A stretch of 64,000 nucleotides of DNA from Primulina eburnea (GCF_022965805.1 NC_133103.1:51658386-51722385); one strand, 5' to 3'; positions 37,201 through 47,439 are shown, counted from the stretch's first letter. Notes: generated by a model from the sequence alone, not told the origin. Made by a program: numbers and translations.

Positions 37201-38099
37201 AGCCAATTGCGTAATGTTAATAGAACTGCAGATAATTTAAAACTACACAGAGGCGGATAAGAATCTGTTCCACTAACCAGTTTAAGAGTCTGAAGCCCGG
37301 AAGGCTTTTATCCTCACGTGTTCTCCTAAGCAAATTGAACAGCTCTTTTGCCATAAAAATTTGGATAACAACGATCATGGCCCATATGTATAGATGACCC
37401 ATATAGATTATTAAAGCAAACCCTCCAATCATCCAAACAGATGAATATATCCGTATTAACATGGATTTATACTTGCTACGATCATTAACGAGCAAATGAC
37501 CGCCATTTGCTGCGTCAACTCCAGGAGGGCTCTAAGGATTCATAAGTGAAACATAAATTAAATCAGAACACTGACAAGCATGTATACAATCAAGAAGTAA
37601 AAATGTAAAATAATTCAAATCTTATTAGATCAACTAAGTAAGAGAAAAGAAACAACACCAAACAAAGAGTTCACTTCCAAATATTATTAGCCGAAGGAGG
37701 GTAGGCAGGGGTGGCCAAAATTCACCCATTTGCTAATATATTTTTATGTATCATAAGTTCGCAAAAATGTATTATTTTAACCACCACCCCCACCCCCCAC
37801 CCCCCCCCCCCCCCAAAAAAAAATAAATAAATAAATAAATTTTGAGTTTGATTTCCCCATTACGCAAAACTTGTAGCTTCGAGCATTAAAAATGTCCTAA
37901 CAGAGTTGGTAATTGGTCAGTCTTTTCAACATTCTCTTTCGAGGCAGAACTTTCACTTAAAATTTAGAAATGTGGGAACTGTCATGAAAGAAATTAACTC
38001 CAAAAGATAACTAACCTCATTTGAACCTTTGCGTCTTCTTAACCTCGCAATGGACCCACTGGTTGTTAATGGGCTGCCAGAACCACCATCCTTTTGCAT
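22296..38099 (-). CDS. Phosphatidate cytidylyltransferase (CDP-diacylglycerol synthase), 428 aa
   Basis: Eleven minus-strand exons join in frame: 38016-38099, 37278-37531, 36986-37137, 36644-36785, 36261-36417, 24088-24135, 23903-23989, 23281-23409, 23100-23156, 22903-22986 and 22296-22388 (TAA). All borders are GT-AG. The enzyme makes CDP-diacylglycerol from CTP and phosphatidate in the ER membrane, feeding phosphatidylinositol and phosphatidylglycerol synthesis. The cytidylyltransferase signature is complete across two exons: [20 protein letters not shown] followed by GITDRMD. Several hydrophobic membrane segments precede it. Length matches eukaryotic-type plant CDS1/CDS2. Intron 5 (24136-36260) is about 12.1 kb because of nested retrotransposons, yet all exons stay open, so the gene is probably functional. 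The promoter lies beside a tandem duplication starting at 38951. Confidence 0.95.
22470..22750. repeat. Possible dispersed repeat in the last CDP-DAG synthase intron
   Basis: The segment begins with a GGTTTTGGTCCTGATAAGTT-like block and ends with similar ATGACCAAAACACC text in opposite sense, which resembles short intergenic repeats common in plant introns. No target duplication was found. Confidence 0.35.
24355..24589 (+). repeat. Left LTR of Copia A
   Basis: Aligns throughout to 36014-36250. It ends CTACC, where the right LTR has CTACA, directly before the primer-binding site. Confidence 0.85.
24790..25350 (+). pseudogene. Degenerate Copia gag, N-terminal part
   Basis: Reading with frameshifts gives Copia gag blocks: [10 protein letters not shown] then [21 protein letters not shown], a [15 protein letters not shown] block, and [19 protein letters not shown]. 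Stops occur near 24942 and 25327. It belongs to Copia A and stops where the Gypsy gag piece begins. Confidence 0.75.
25950..26070 (+). other. 5S rRNA-like segment in left Cassandra LTR
   Basis: Matches the 3' two thirds of plant 5S rRNA, including the internal promoter (box A and box C regions: AAGTTAAGCGTGCTTG and GATGGGTGACCTCCTGGGAA). It is not a functional 5S gene, because the 5' third is diverged. Confidence 0.9.
26180..26195 (+). promoter_or_regulatory. AGGA-loop hairpin in Cassandra interior
   Basis: GGTTCG-AGGA-CGAACC forms a perfect 6-bp stem with a four-base loop, 19 bp before the right LTR at 26215. The same loop recurs in the gag-only element at 31955-31970 and 33375-33394. Confidence 0.75.
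26420..26540 (+). other. 5S rRNA-like segment in right Cassandra LTR
   Basis: Second copy of the 5S-derived block, nearly identical to 25950-26070. Confidence 0.9.
27431..28367 (+). pseudogene. Copia A gag C-terminus and protease remnant
   Basis: Copia gag resumes at [10 protein letters not shown]. The CCHC knuckle [14 protein letters not shown] is intact (27650-27691) and the protease motif [11 protein letters not shown] follows (about 27966-27998). Stops then appear (for example at 28044). Remnants such as [11 protein letters not shown] reach the Copia B boundary. The integrase is missing. Confidence 0.75.
29042..30524 (+). repeat. Left LTR of the gag-only element
   Basis: 1483 bp with a purine-rich tract at about 29345-29690. 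The open frames in this tract on both strands are low-complexity and are duplicated in the right LTR, so I do not call them genes. Confidence 0.95.
30531..30548 (+). other. Primer-binding site of the gag-only element
   Basis: TGGCGCCGTTGCCGGGGA, six bases after the left LTR. This is the classic plant Gypsy site complementary to tRNA-Asp. Confidence 0.9.
30665..31624 (+). CDS. Gag-like protein of the non-autonomous element, 319 aa
   Basis: Single open frame beginning [20 protein letters not shown]. The block [13 protein letters not shown]...[16 protein letters not shown] resembles the Athila/Tat-type retrotransposon gag core (E-x-LYxAWxRxxxLL...QxFYxGL). Residues about 160-220 hold three to four tandem acidic repeats around [16 protein letters not shown] with KDEAEVK linkers. 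There is no CCHC knuckle and no protease. The C-terminal third ([17 protein letters not shown]...) is not recognised. The frame is intact, in line with recent insertion. It could be packaged in trans or act structurally; function is inferred from the family only. Confidence 0.75.
   Translation: MDHRRVFTNFAQKYSEPFYSAWGKFNDLANNFRFHDFSNYTLIQIFYFGLDEATRSWVNYGALATGSHLFNREYNSAMHLLNDMADFDYHWHCDPSLQGWSHQYPPQFCPDFANQPFEQQKERSAHLDEIIAQWKKMVNSLCFIDEQIELLMQPVSEINQEAEVKLEEEEFFEESIHKDEAEVKWEEFLCKDEAEVKLEEEEFFEESIRKDEAEVKLEDLEEHKSKDLNSYMVLTYIPPADSLFPSTQTQEYYILYELYHGLDCSSPNNQFLPSVVGATSLQCQYHAKLEGTHNQDPYVISYDTYYGRKPLFEGCFSII
31650..31665 (+). promoter_or_regulatory. Hairpin after the gag stop
   Basis: CTGGG-AGGCAA-CCCAG, a short perfect stem shortly after the stop codon. 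A GGGAGGCAACCC motif at this place is common in plant Gypsy-type elements; its role is not known to me. Confidence 0.5.
31955..31989 (+). promoter_or_regulatory. AGGA-loop hairpin plus internal polypurine tract
   Basis: ACACTG-AGGA-CAGTGT (31955-31970) is a perfect hairpin. Four bases later CTAAGTGTGGGGGGG (31975-31989) matches the terminal polypurine tract at 33397-33410. This looks like a second, internal PPT module. Confidence 0.65.
33375..33410 (+). promoter_or_regulatory. AGGA-loop hairpin plus 3' polypurine tract
   Basis: TTTGTTCG-AGGA-CGAACAAA (33375-33394) is a perfect 8-bp stem. CTAAGTGTGGGGGG (33397-33410) then primes plus-strand synthesis two bases before the right LTR at 33413. 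Confidence 0.8.
33413..34895 (+). repeat. Right LTR of the gag-only element
   Basis: 1483 bp. Differences from the left LTR that I noticed are near 33931 (A for G), 34418 (A for G) and 34582 (T for G). Confidence 0.95.
35399..36013 (+). pseudogene. Copia reverse transcriptase / RNase H remnants
   Basis: Translation with frameshifts gives [28 protein letters not shown], a damaged YVDD box ([10 protein letters not shown] at about 35714), then the RNase H end ([20 protein letters not shown] and [12 protein letters not shown]). The RT core between FLNGEL and YVDD is broken by frame changes. It probably belongs to Copia A. Confidence 0.75.
36014..36250 (+). repeat. Right LTR of Copia A
   Basis: 237 bp, TGTAG...CTACA. 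It ends 10 bp from the splice donor of exon 5 of CDP-DAG synthase on the opposite strand (exon edge at 36261). Confidence 0.88.
37783..37839. repeat. C-run and (AAAT)n low-complexity tract
   Basis: C-rich run followed by an A-run and AAAT repeats in intron 1 of CDP-DAG synthase. Confidence 0.9.
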
Positions 38100-38950
38100 G
38101 CTTCTCTTTGACTCACACCACACAAAAGATATATGGCTGAAATATATGAGCACCAATAAGCTACAAGAAGATCCAAAGGCAAACAACGGAAAGTTTAGCT
38201 CCACTTGAACTCTGTTCAGTTGGAATAAACAAAAACAAAGTTGCATAAGCTGCCAAACATAACCTTTAAATCTAATGTTCCACTAGCTAGGCTAAATAAA
38301 ACAACAAAAAATGAAAGTCAATTACAAATGTAAGTGTTTCTCGATTTTAACTCAGATTTTCCTTGTCAATAATCTTTCCTTTTATTCATAACTTCTTAAC
38401 AAATTCAAGTTCTACTCCTCTGATTGACAATAAAATTAAATTCGATACACTTGCATAACACATCAACAACAAAGCCTAAAATTCCAAATATAAAAACAAC
38501 TTGGTTCCATAGTTTTCTCAGCTCCAAAAACTATAAAAGTCAGCATTTTTCATCAAGACGCATACATAAAAATAGTAAAAGCAGCAGAATCGAGAAAATC
38601 TGAATTGCTTGAGCGCAATTAATAATTACAAATTTACAACATAAAAGGTCGCATCTTTACTTGAAAAAAGAAAACAAGAAACTCAAACCAAAACCCGTAT
38701 AAAAATAGAATAGATACATCGATTTGTAAACTCTTTAGCTAAACAATCACACGCCGAAAATAGGCTTTCATGTTGCATTATTATTATCTTAGTACATAAA
38801 CAGATAGTTCAATCAAAATCCCTCAACCCAACAATAGCTTGGTACGTATAAGATCAATGAAATATCAGAACAAGAAAAGGGAATATAGATACAAACTTTT
38901 GCTATGTTTGCGTTTGAAGAGAGGCTCTAAAGTCTCAACGAAGTACTTTG
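38100..38950 (-). promoter_or_regulatory. 5' leader/upstream region of CDP-DAG synthase
   Basis: The stretch between the start codon and the tandem duplication. It probably holds a 5' UTR with an intron, as the nearest upstream gene-like GC-richer sequence is near 38900-38950. No clear TATA box is seen. Confidence 0.35.
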
Positions 38951-41474
38951 TTTGGAGGAATGATTCGAGGCGTCAGTTTGTGGTGCTCCATTATACTTGA
39001 GTTCCTTCAATTTTATTAATTACGAAAAGGTCCGTTTTTGCCACATGGAATTGTGATTATAAAGAAAATCCTGTAAAATATTCAAAAACCCTTTTTTTTT
39101 TAATTTTTATACTAAATATATTCCATTAAATTACTATGTTTTAACTAAGTAATATAGATTGTAGTATAAATAAATGAGTAGTGTAAAATGATATTTTTGA
39201 CATATAAATTAATATTTTTCATGAAACAGATCTCATCATAATCGAGTAGGAGATACGTCTCACAAAATTGATACATGAGAATTTAGGGGTGGGCAATTGG
39301 ATCGGGTGCATTTTTTCAGGTAAATCGGATAATTCTTCGGGTTCGATTCTAAAATGTTTACCCGAACAACGCGAATTATTTATTTCTAAAAAAATATAGA
39401 CTTGGTCTTGAATGACACATAAAGACATCATATTTATTTTTTTAATCATAATTGACTTTGCAAGCCTATTAAACATAGATAACAAATGTCTTATGCCTCC
39501 CCACCAACTATATCCGAATTGAAGCACTGATCAAATATACAAAATCTACAAAGATAAATGCAGTTTAAATAGGGATTCAAACGAAGCGGGGTCGGAGAAG
39601 TATATATACTTTTATAATTAGTCTGTTTGAGGCCTCGATTTATATATTTTTTCGGAAAATTATTTTTTAATTATTACTGCTTATTTTAAATAGTTTGAAA
39701 TATAGATTTTTCTTGTTTAATTTGGTGTGGAAATTAGACATTATTATTTTGATAAACCTATTTTTTCTTGATAGATTTTTTTTTGCAGCCACAAAATGAG
39801 AAAAACTAAGTTTTTTTTTAAAAAAAAAAAATGGTTGAACCTAAACCTGATACTATCAGGTACTCGAATACTTGGTTAGTTACGAGAGTCGAGTGAAATT
39901 CGGGTAGTAAAAACACTATCCGAAAAAACCAGATACCCGACTTTCTAACAATGATCAAATTTTTCTTCATTATCCCATGTTATATCGTATTCTATTCATT
40001 TCTACCACAAATATTTGTCAAATTTCATGACCTATTCTATTCATTTCTACCACAAATCAGGGTACAATATATTGTTTCAATAATTAATGTAATATTTTCA
40101 ATTACACTAAGGAATCGTTTGGTATGTGAAATGAGATAATTAAATGATTAATTATTTGCTTGATATGTGGTTGATAAGGAATGATGCGTAATATTGTGTG
40201 GTTAATTATTTCATGTGTGGTAGAATTTTTATTAGTGAGATGAATTTTGTTTTAACCAAAATATCGTGGAGTGCTCAATCAAATTCCCACAAAGCACAAA
40301 AAATACCATACAATCAAATTCCAACAATCGAATTTTCACACCACAAAGCACCTTATTCTTTCCACAAAGCACATAAAATATCTTTTTCCAAGCGTTCCTC
40401 CCAAAATGTCTTCCACGCCAAATCCAATTTCTTCTTTTACAGTGATTCCAAGGAAAGGAAGCCTGAAAACACCAAGCACTAATCAACGACAACTTGTAAT
40501 TATGATTGTCTATGAGTATTTTCACATATGTAAATACTTTGAAAAAAATTTGTTTTGAAGTTTTACACAGAGCACACAACTACTTAGATCTGAAGATATG
40601 TTGCAATATGTGGCAGAAGGCTGATTGTTGTAAGTAATTTTATTGTTTAAATATTCTGATTTAATTTTTTTGTACAGAGATGAAATCATAGATCGTTTGG
40701 AAGTTGTCGTGCAAACACAATTGAAGAAAACATCGGAACTTAGTAATCAGATTTTCTGTCAAAGAGTGTGAATGAGAAGCTAGGTTTAGCAATTGTGAAT
40801 TTTTTTGATTTAAAATGAAGGGACAAGTTTGTATTTTGCTACCAATATTCCTTGGTACTGAGGAGGGATTGCTATAATATGTGGCATTGTCGTGGACTTC
40901 TTTTCCAATATTAACAGTAGAAATAATCTATCACAATGATAGTCAAGACAATCAAGTCAAACATGGGCTAGAAAATATATCCAGCCTTAATCAACCCTAT
41001 CAAACAAGCCCTAAAATAATATCATTTTTGTCCCCTTTGGTGTTTGAAATTGCATCTACCGCCTCTATTGTTTAGATAATTAAGATAATAAATCTTACAT
41101 TCACATCTTACATTTTTATATTTATATAGTTATGATGAATTTCAAGTTCACTCAATTATGATATAATTTGAAATTCATTCTACTTTATATTTATAATGTA
41201 TAAACAAATAAATACAGATTTAAATTTGTATCTATTGTTTCATTGTAAACAATAAAACTATAATCGAAATCTGTTGATTTCAAATACATCTCCCCTAACA
41301 CAACCTTATAGAATAGATGAGTTCGTCATATTTATCTTTGGACCAAGACGACTAGATTCTCCGACTCTCCCCACTCATCAAGCTGGTTATTATGATACAA
41401 GATGAGCGAGAATGTGACTATGGCACTTCTCGGCAGGCTGCTTCTCGGTCAGCCTCCCGTTTTTCTAATGTCTC
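38951..41474. repeat. Tandem duplication, copy 1 (2524 bp)
   Basis: Copy 1 and copy 2 (41475-43629) align along almost their whole length. The octamer TTTGGAGG stands at all three edges (38951, 41475, 43630), as expected for unequal exchange or slippage at a short homology. Copy 1 has about 394 bp (39620-40013) that copy 2 lacks. It carries a degraded palindromic repeat (39180-39285), a TAGGGGTGGGCAA segment (39286 on) and a PIF/Harbinger-like element. Confidence 0.93.
40111..41011. mobile_element. PIF/Harbinger-like non-autonomous element, copy 1
   Basis: Left end GGAATCGTTTGGTATG and the reverse complement of the right end (GGGCTTGTTTGATAGG) form an imperfect inverted repeat, and TAA stands outside each end (40108-40110 and 41012-41014). 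The TAA duplication and GTTTGG-type ends fit PIF/Harbinger. The interior has small frames (for example MSSTPNPISS at about 40406) but no DDE domain. No recognised function. Confidence 0.6.
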
Positions 41475-43629
41475 TTTGGAGGAATGGTTCGAGGCGTCAG
41501 TTTGTGGTGCTCAATTATAGTTTAGTTCCTTCAATTTTATTAATTACGAAAAGGTCTGTTTTTGCCACACGGAATTGTGATTAAAGAAAATCGTGTAAAA
41601 TATTCAAAAACTTTTTTTGTAAATATTACTTACATTTTGTTTTATCCTAAATATATTCCATTAAATTAATAAATTTTATGTTTTAACTAAGTAATATAGA
41701 TTGTAGTATAAATAAATGAGTAGCGTAAAAATATATTTTTGACATATAAATTATATTTTTCATGAGACAGATCTCATCATGATCGAGTAGGAGATACGTC
41801 TCACAAAATTGATACATGAGATTAGGGGTGGGCAATTGGATCGGGTGCATTTTTTCAGGTAAAATCGGATAATTCTTCGAGTTCGAGTAGAAAATGTTTA
41901 CCCTAACAACGCGAATTATTTATTTCTAAAAAAATATAGACTTGGTCTTGAATGACACATAAAGACATCATATTTATTTTTTTATATCATAATTGACTTT
42001 GCAAGCCTATTAAACATAGATGACAAATATCTTATGCCTCCCCCACCAACTATAGCCGAATTGAAGCACTGATCAAATATACAAAATCTACAAAGATAAA
42101 TGCAGTTTAAATAGGGATTCAAACGAAACGGGGTCGGAGAAGTATATATACTTTTATAATTTGTCAAATTTCATGACCTATTCTATTCATTTCTACCACA
42201 AATCAGGGTACAATATATTGTTTCAATAATTAATGTAATATTTTCAATTACACTAAAGAATCGTTTGGTACGTGGGAATGAGATAATTAAATTATTATGA
42301 TTTGATTGGTATGTGGTTGATAAGGAATGATGTTTAATATTGTGTGATTAATTATTTCATGTGTGGTAGAATTTTTATAGTGTGATGAATTTTGTTTAAC
42401 CAAAATATCCTGGAGTACTCAATCAAATTCCCCACAAAGCACAAAAAAAATACCATACAATACTCAATCAAATTCCAACAATCGAATTTCACACCACAAA
42501 GCACCATATTCTTTCCACAAAGCACATAAAATATCTTCTTCCAAGCGTTCCTCCCAAAATGTCTTCCAGGCCAAATCCAATTTCTTCTTTTACAAGTGAT
42601 TCCAAGGAAAAGGAAGCCTGAAAACACCAAGCACTAATCAACGACAACTTGTGATTATGATTGTCTATGAGTATTTTCGCACATGTAAATACTGGGAAAA
42701 AATGTTGTTTTGAAGTTTTACACAGAGCACACAACTATTTAGATCTGAAGATGTGTTGCAATACGTGGCAGAAGGCTGGTTGTTGTAAGTAATTTTATTG
42801 TTTGAATATTCTGATTTAATTTTTTTTGTACAGAGGAAATCATAGATCGTTTGGAAGTTGTCGTGCAACCCAATTGAAGAAAACATCGGAAATTAGGAAT
42901 CAGATTTTCTGTCAAATAGTGTGAATGAGAAGCTAGGTTTAGCAATTTTCAATTTTTTTTTATTTAAAATGAAGGGGCAATTTTGTATTTTGGTACCAAT
43001 ATTCCTTGGCACTGAGGAGGGATTGTTATAATATGTGGCATTGTCGTGGATTTCTTTTCCAATATTAACAGTAGAAAAATCTATCACAATGACAGTCAAG
43101 ACAATCAAGTCAAACGTGGGCTAGAAAATCTATCCAGCCTTAATCAATCCTATCAAACAAGCCCTAAAAAATAATATCATTTCGGTCCCCTTTGATGTTT
43201 GAAATTGCATCTACCGCCTCTATTGTTAGATAATTAAGATAATAAATCTTACATTCACATATTACATTTTTATATTTATATAGTTATGATGAATTTCAAG
43301 TTCACTCAATTATGATATCAATTTGAAATTCATTCTACTTTATACTTATAATGTATAAACAAATAAATACAGATTTAAATTTGTATCTATTGTTTCATTG
43401 TAACAATAAAACTATGATCGAAATCTGTTGATTTCGAATACTATCTCCCCAAACACAACCTATAGAATAGATGAGTTCGTCATATTTATCTTTGGACCAA
43501 GACGACTAGATTCTCCGACTCTCTCCCCACTCATCAAGCTGGTCATTATGATACAAGATGAGCGAGAATGTGACTCTGGCACTTCTCGCAGGCTGCTTCT
43601 CGGTCAGCCTCCCGTTTTTCTAATGTCTC
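41475..43629. repeat. Tandem duplication, copy 2 (2155 bp)
   Basis: Second unit of the duplication at 38951-41474, lacking the 394-bp segment. Scattered small indels and substitutions show that the duplication is not recent. Confidence 0.93.
42257..43164. mobile_element. PIF/Harbinger-like non-autonomous element, copy 2
   Basis: Copy of the element at 40111-41011, duplicated with its surroundings, with TAA at both outer edges (42254-42256 and 43165-43167). Confidence 0.6.
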
Positions 43630-43637
43630 TTTGGAGG

Positions 43638-44311
43638 TTAATTGAACTTATTAGTTCTTCAGACCTTGTTGTACCATGGACCTCGATGATATGGAAACTC
43701 TATATTTTACGAAAGCATGCTTTTATTCTAATGTTGGGATTTGAGGATCACTTTCCTTGTGTTATTTTTTAAAAGGGATGTGTGCTTTGTTATGCATGTA
43801 CAGAGAGTTTACTTGTCTTTTCAGTAGAGATTTTGTGGTAAAATCATATAAAAATCTTGCAAAAAAAGTCTACATAAATACATAATCTGTTTATAAAATC
43901 TGTGAGAGATTCCATAAAAGTCAATAAAAATTATCAAATCCATATAAAAGTCTATCATTTAAAAAAATCATTAAAAGTTATCAAAACTCTGAATTGAATA
44001 CACCCCACTAAAATTCTTATTTTGTTGAACGTTGATTCATTCTTGTTTTTTCGATGTTTAACTCAAAAGATTATTATCTTATTCAAACACATTTATCATT
44101 TTATGTTATATAAATTCACTGAAGTTTAATTAATTAATTAATTAATTAAGAGATTAATTATAAAATCCTTGGGCCGATTAAGGTGAATTTCTATTAATGT
44201 CAGCCCCTTGTTTCCCAAAACATATAAATGAACAGCAGAATCCACCTCACTCACTGACCTCACGTCGAAAACCCTAGTCGCGTGGATTTACGGCAATCCC
44301 CACAAGTAATC
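43638..44311. promoter_or_regulatory. Intergenic DNA and promoter remnant of the RPS15 pseudogene
   Basis: AT-rich spacer with a TTAA repeat near 44127-44149. A TATA-like ACATATAAAT at about 44221 and AAAACCCTAG at about 44269, resembling the telo-box found in plant ribosomal protein promoters, precede the former ATG at 44312. Confidence 0.5.
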
Positions 44312-46759
44312 ATGGTAATATTCTCAAAAAAAATTTGTTCGATCGCACACTCGGTTCTGAGAAATTTGATGATGTTTTATGCTATTTGCAGGCGGATGTG
44401 GGCACCGAGGTGGTGGCGGGACAGCCGAAGAAGAGAGTGTTAGGAAGTTTGTCAATTACAGAGGCGTCGACCTCGATGCAAAATCGATGTTTCCAATGAT
44501 GAGATCGTCAAACTTTCAATGCACGTGCACGTAGAAGGTATACGTTTTTTTCTTTGATGATTTCATGTGTCTTGTGTGGAGAAATCTGTTATATCTTGAT
44601 CGAATTATGAATTGAATTTTATCGGAACATTGTTTAGAAGTAGTCGCAATCCCAATCGAAAAACTTTTTCTGGAGAATTTCTCATCAAAGAAAAAGTTAG
44701 CCTTTTCGTGTGCTACGTCGAGTCAGATCATGGTCTTGAAAATGAGTGATAAACATGTACCTAAAATTTCTATGATTGAAAGATGATTGATCAAAGCAGT
44801 GGGTAAGAGCTAATCGCAAGCCTGATCAAGTGTTTCATCGTTCTTATTTGCTGGTGTGCAGCAACTGTTTGTATTGATCCTTGCCTTTCATTTTCTTTTT
44901 TAGAAATATTAAAAAAATGAACTTTGGTTTGTCCATGCGGGCTTTGAATCTTCTAGTTTTTAGTTTATGCAATTTAGTTACAGAATCATAGTGCATTAGC
45001 AAGCTAGGAAAAACGTAACCCAACCTTGTATGACTGGTTACTTTGCCCTTTTATAGCTGATGGTTTTCTACTTGGCGCCCTCAGGTTCTATTAATTTATT
45101 GTTTACTAATAAGAATTGTTGTATGGGCTTTAAATCTTCTTTTTTATATTTAGACAATCCTAGCACATGAGAGAAATCCAACCAATTTTCACTTTGTGGT
45201 GTGTTTGCTTCATATCGTCGGGGATTTTCTGCTTGGTGCCTGCGAGTTTTTTTTATTTTTTGGTGTAAGTATGTGAAAAGAGGTGGGGAAAGTGCACTTT
45301 TTAATCTGATGATTTGTTCCTGTGTAAATTAGTTCGTCTTTTCCGGTCATTATTTATTGATCTAGGCATAACTTTTAATTTTGTGATTCAACCCTTCACG
45401 TGGATATTGAACATGGTTTGTAAATTTATAGTACCATCTAAATTAGCTTTGTTTAATAAATTGAACGGATTGATATTATATATCATCTACGGCCTACAAG
45501 TTAATAGTGTGTTGGTGCTGTTGTGTACAGTTAAGTTTATCCTACTTGCCTGCCTTTCTCCACTCGGTTTGTACTTATTGTTGCTTACATAATTATGTTG
45601 TCAGGTTCCAGAGGGGTTTCAAAAGGAACCCTTGGCTTTGATTAAGAAGCTTCGCAAGGTGTGAGTCATCAAAACTTTCAATCATGGATATATATGTTCT
45701 AACAAATATGTTTTGTTCTCGTAGTTACCTCGTTTCATGCTGGTTGAATTGTGGTCTTTGGACCCTAGGGCTGGGGATGGGTAGGGACCCGTCCCGGAAC
45801 CCCTAACCCGATCCCCGTCCCGATAAGAATTGGAATTAAAAAAGATTCCCGATCCACGTACCCGACAAATTCGGGACCCGAATGTTCGGCCGAATGTTCG
45901 GGATCGGGTCGGGAAGGAGGGAGACAAAATACCGATATATAAATATTTTTAAACAAAATTTTGAACATCATGACATAGTGTGTAGTATGTACATAAATAT
46001 TATAAATTAAACAAAAAATTTGAACAAAGACAAGCAATTTTTATTCAAAATATTAAATATTAAAATTTTTGCAAGTCTGGACAATATATTCTGAATTAGA
46101 ATACATATTTTTAAATCCTTGAGATGAAGTATAAAGCATAATTGTCTTGGAAAAAATTGTTTTTGAAAGTGTATCCTTCGTCTTGGGAAAAAATTGCTTT
46201 TTAACAATCCTATTTTTAAAATTTAATAAAAAATTGTTAATATATTCGGGTCGGGTCGGGAATCCCGTCGGGTATATCCTATGTTCCCGATCCTTCCCGA
46301 TTCTGAGCGGGTCGGAAAATTTCGGGTCGGGCCGTGGAGGGGCGTCGGGAAGTCGGAAGGGTGGGAATTTTCTGATTTTTGCCAGCCTATTGGACCACTA
46401 ATATAAAATTTCCCATTGTGGTGCAAGTAATTGCGAGTGTCTATACCAGTTCATGTTTTTCCATTATCTTTTGTTTAATTTTTATAAGCTCATCTACATA
46501 ATACTTCATATCAGAAAACAAGAGGCCCCACAAGGCGAGAAGCCCACCTTGGTTAGAACCACCTGCGTCGTAACATGATATGTCCCCGAGATGATGGAAG
46601 TGTCCTTGGAGTGTACAATGGCAAGACCTTCAACCCAGTCGAAATCAAGCCTGAAATGATTGGACATTATCTTGCTGAGTTTCAATTTCATACAAGCCTG
46701 TCAAGCACGGTAGACGGGTATCGGTGCCACCCACTCTCGAGGTTCATTCTCTTAAATGA
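44312..46759 (+). pseudogene. 40S ribosomal protein S15 pseudogene (intron-containing)
   Basis: The four-exon layout is kept: ATG at 44312-44314 followed directly by a GT donor, then 44392-44537, 45605-45658 and 46515-46759. The peptide blocks are those of cytosolic uS19 (RPS15): [62 protein letters not shown] and [10 protein letters not shown]. Single-base losses break the frame near 44440, again near 44480-44520, near 45632, several times in exon 4 and at the last codons. Retained introns mean that it arose by DNA duplication, not retrotransposition. A hAT MITE lies in its third intron. Confidence 0.9.
45766..46389. mobile_element. hAT-type MITE in intron 3 of the RPS15 pseudogene, 624 bp
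   Basis: The ends read TAGGGCTGGGGATGGG and, reversed on the right, TAGGCTGGCAAAA. Flanks TTGGACCC (45758-45765) and TTGGACCA (46390-46397) agree at seven of eight positions, consistent with an aged 8-bp hAT duplication. Both ends are rich in GGGTCGGG/CCCGACCC motifs. No transposase. Confidence 0.75.
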
Positions 46760-47241
46760 GTTTCTTCCATCCCATCAATTCGGGGAGCACACTGACCATA
46801 GAAAATGTTTCTATTTCTGAATTTTGTCTTTTTAGATCTTCTTAGTACTTTTTTTTGACAATTTGGTTCGTGGAGGCAATCTTAGGAGGATTGAGTATTT
46901 TTTTTTTCCACATACAGAGTTTAGACAGCTTTCTTGGTTTATGTATAACTGGATTAAGTTTTGTTGGAAAATACAAGCCAAAGTACATCACTCAATCAAA
47001 ATTATAAAATACCTTGACATATCCCAAGCGAGAATATAATCATCAAGTGTCAAGTATCTCATATCACTGTATCCCCAAGCCTAATAAAAAGGATATATAT
47101 TGCTCATACAACAAAAAAGCTTATAATTTGATACGAAAGAAATTTTATCCAAATCTGCAGCGAGAATCCTTAAACATCTTGAGTTCCGGCCTGTCTAGGC
47201 AGGATAAACAGTGACAGAGAGTGCCAAAGCACGAGCCTTCA
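46760..47241. other. Spacer left of the assembly gap
   Basis: AT-rich. Apart from a short minus-strand frame to its right, no gene is recognised. Confidence 0.5.
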
Positions 47242-47334
47242 TTATTGGGGATGCATCGCGAGAGCTTCTTGAACCACTTCAAGACACTCCGAATACTCGT
47301 CACAGAGACCGAATGCTAAGCCATTGATGAAACC
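47242..47334 (-). CDS. Possible terminal exon of an unrecognised gene, cut by the gap
   Basis: A minus-strand frame reads INGLAFGLCDEYSECLEVV then QEALAMHPQ and a stop (47242-47244). The composition is gene-like and GC-richer than its surroundings, but I cannot name the family. The rest would lie in or beyond the N run. It may equally be chance. Confidence 0.25.
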   Translation of the reverse strand, partial: GFINGLAFGLCDEYSECLEVVQEALAMHPQ

Positions 47335-47339
47335 TTATC

Positions 47340-47439
47340 NNNNNNNNNNNNNNNNNNNNNNNNNNNNNNNNNNNNNNNNNNNNNNNNNNNNNNNNNNNNN
47401 NNNNNNNNNNNNNNNNNNNNNNNNNNNNNNNNNNNNNNN
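47340..47439. other. Assembly gap (100 N)
   Basis: Exactly 100 N, the usual placeholder for a join of unknown length. The sequence to the right is inside Copia C. Confidence 0.99.

Noticed and set aside
45314..45592. 92-codon frame in RPS15 pseudogene intron 2
   Set aside because: AT-rich intronic DNA without a recognisable domain.
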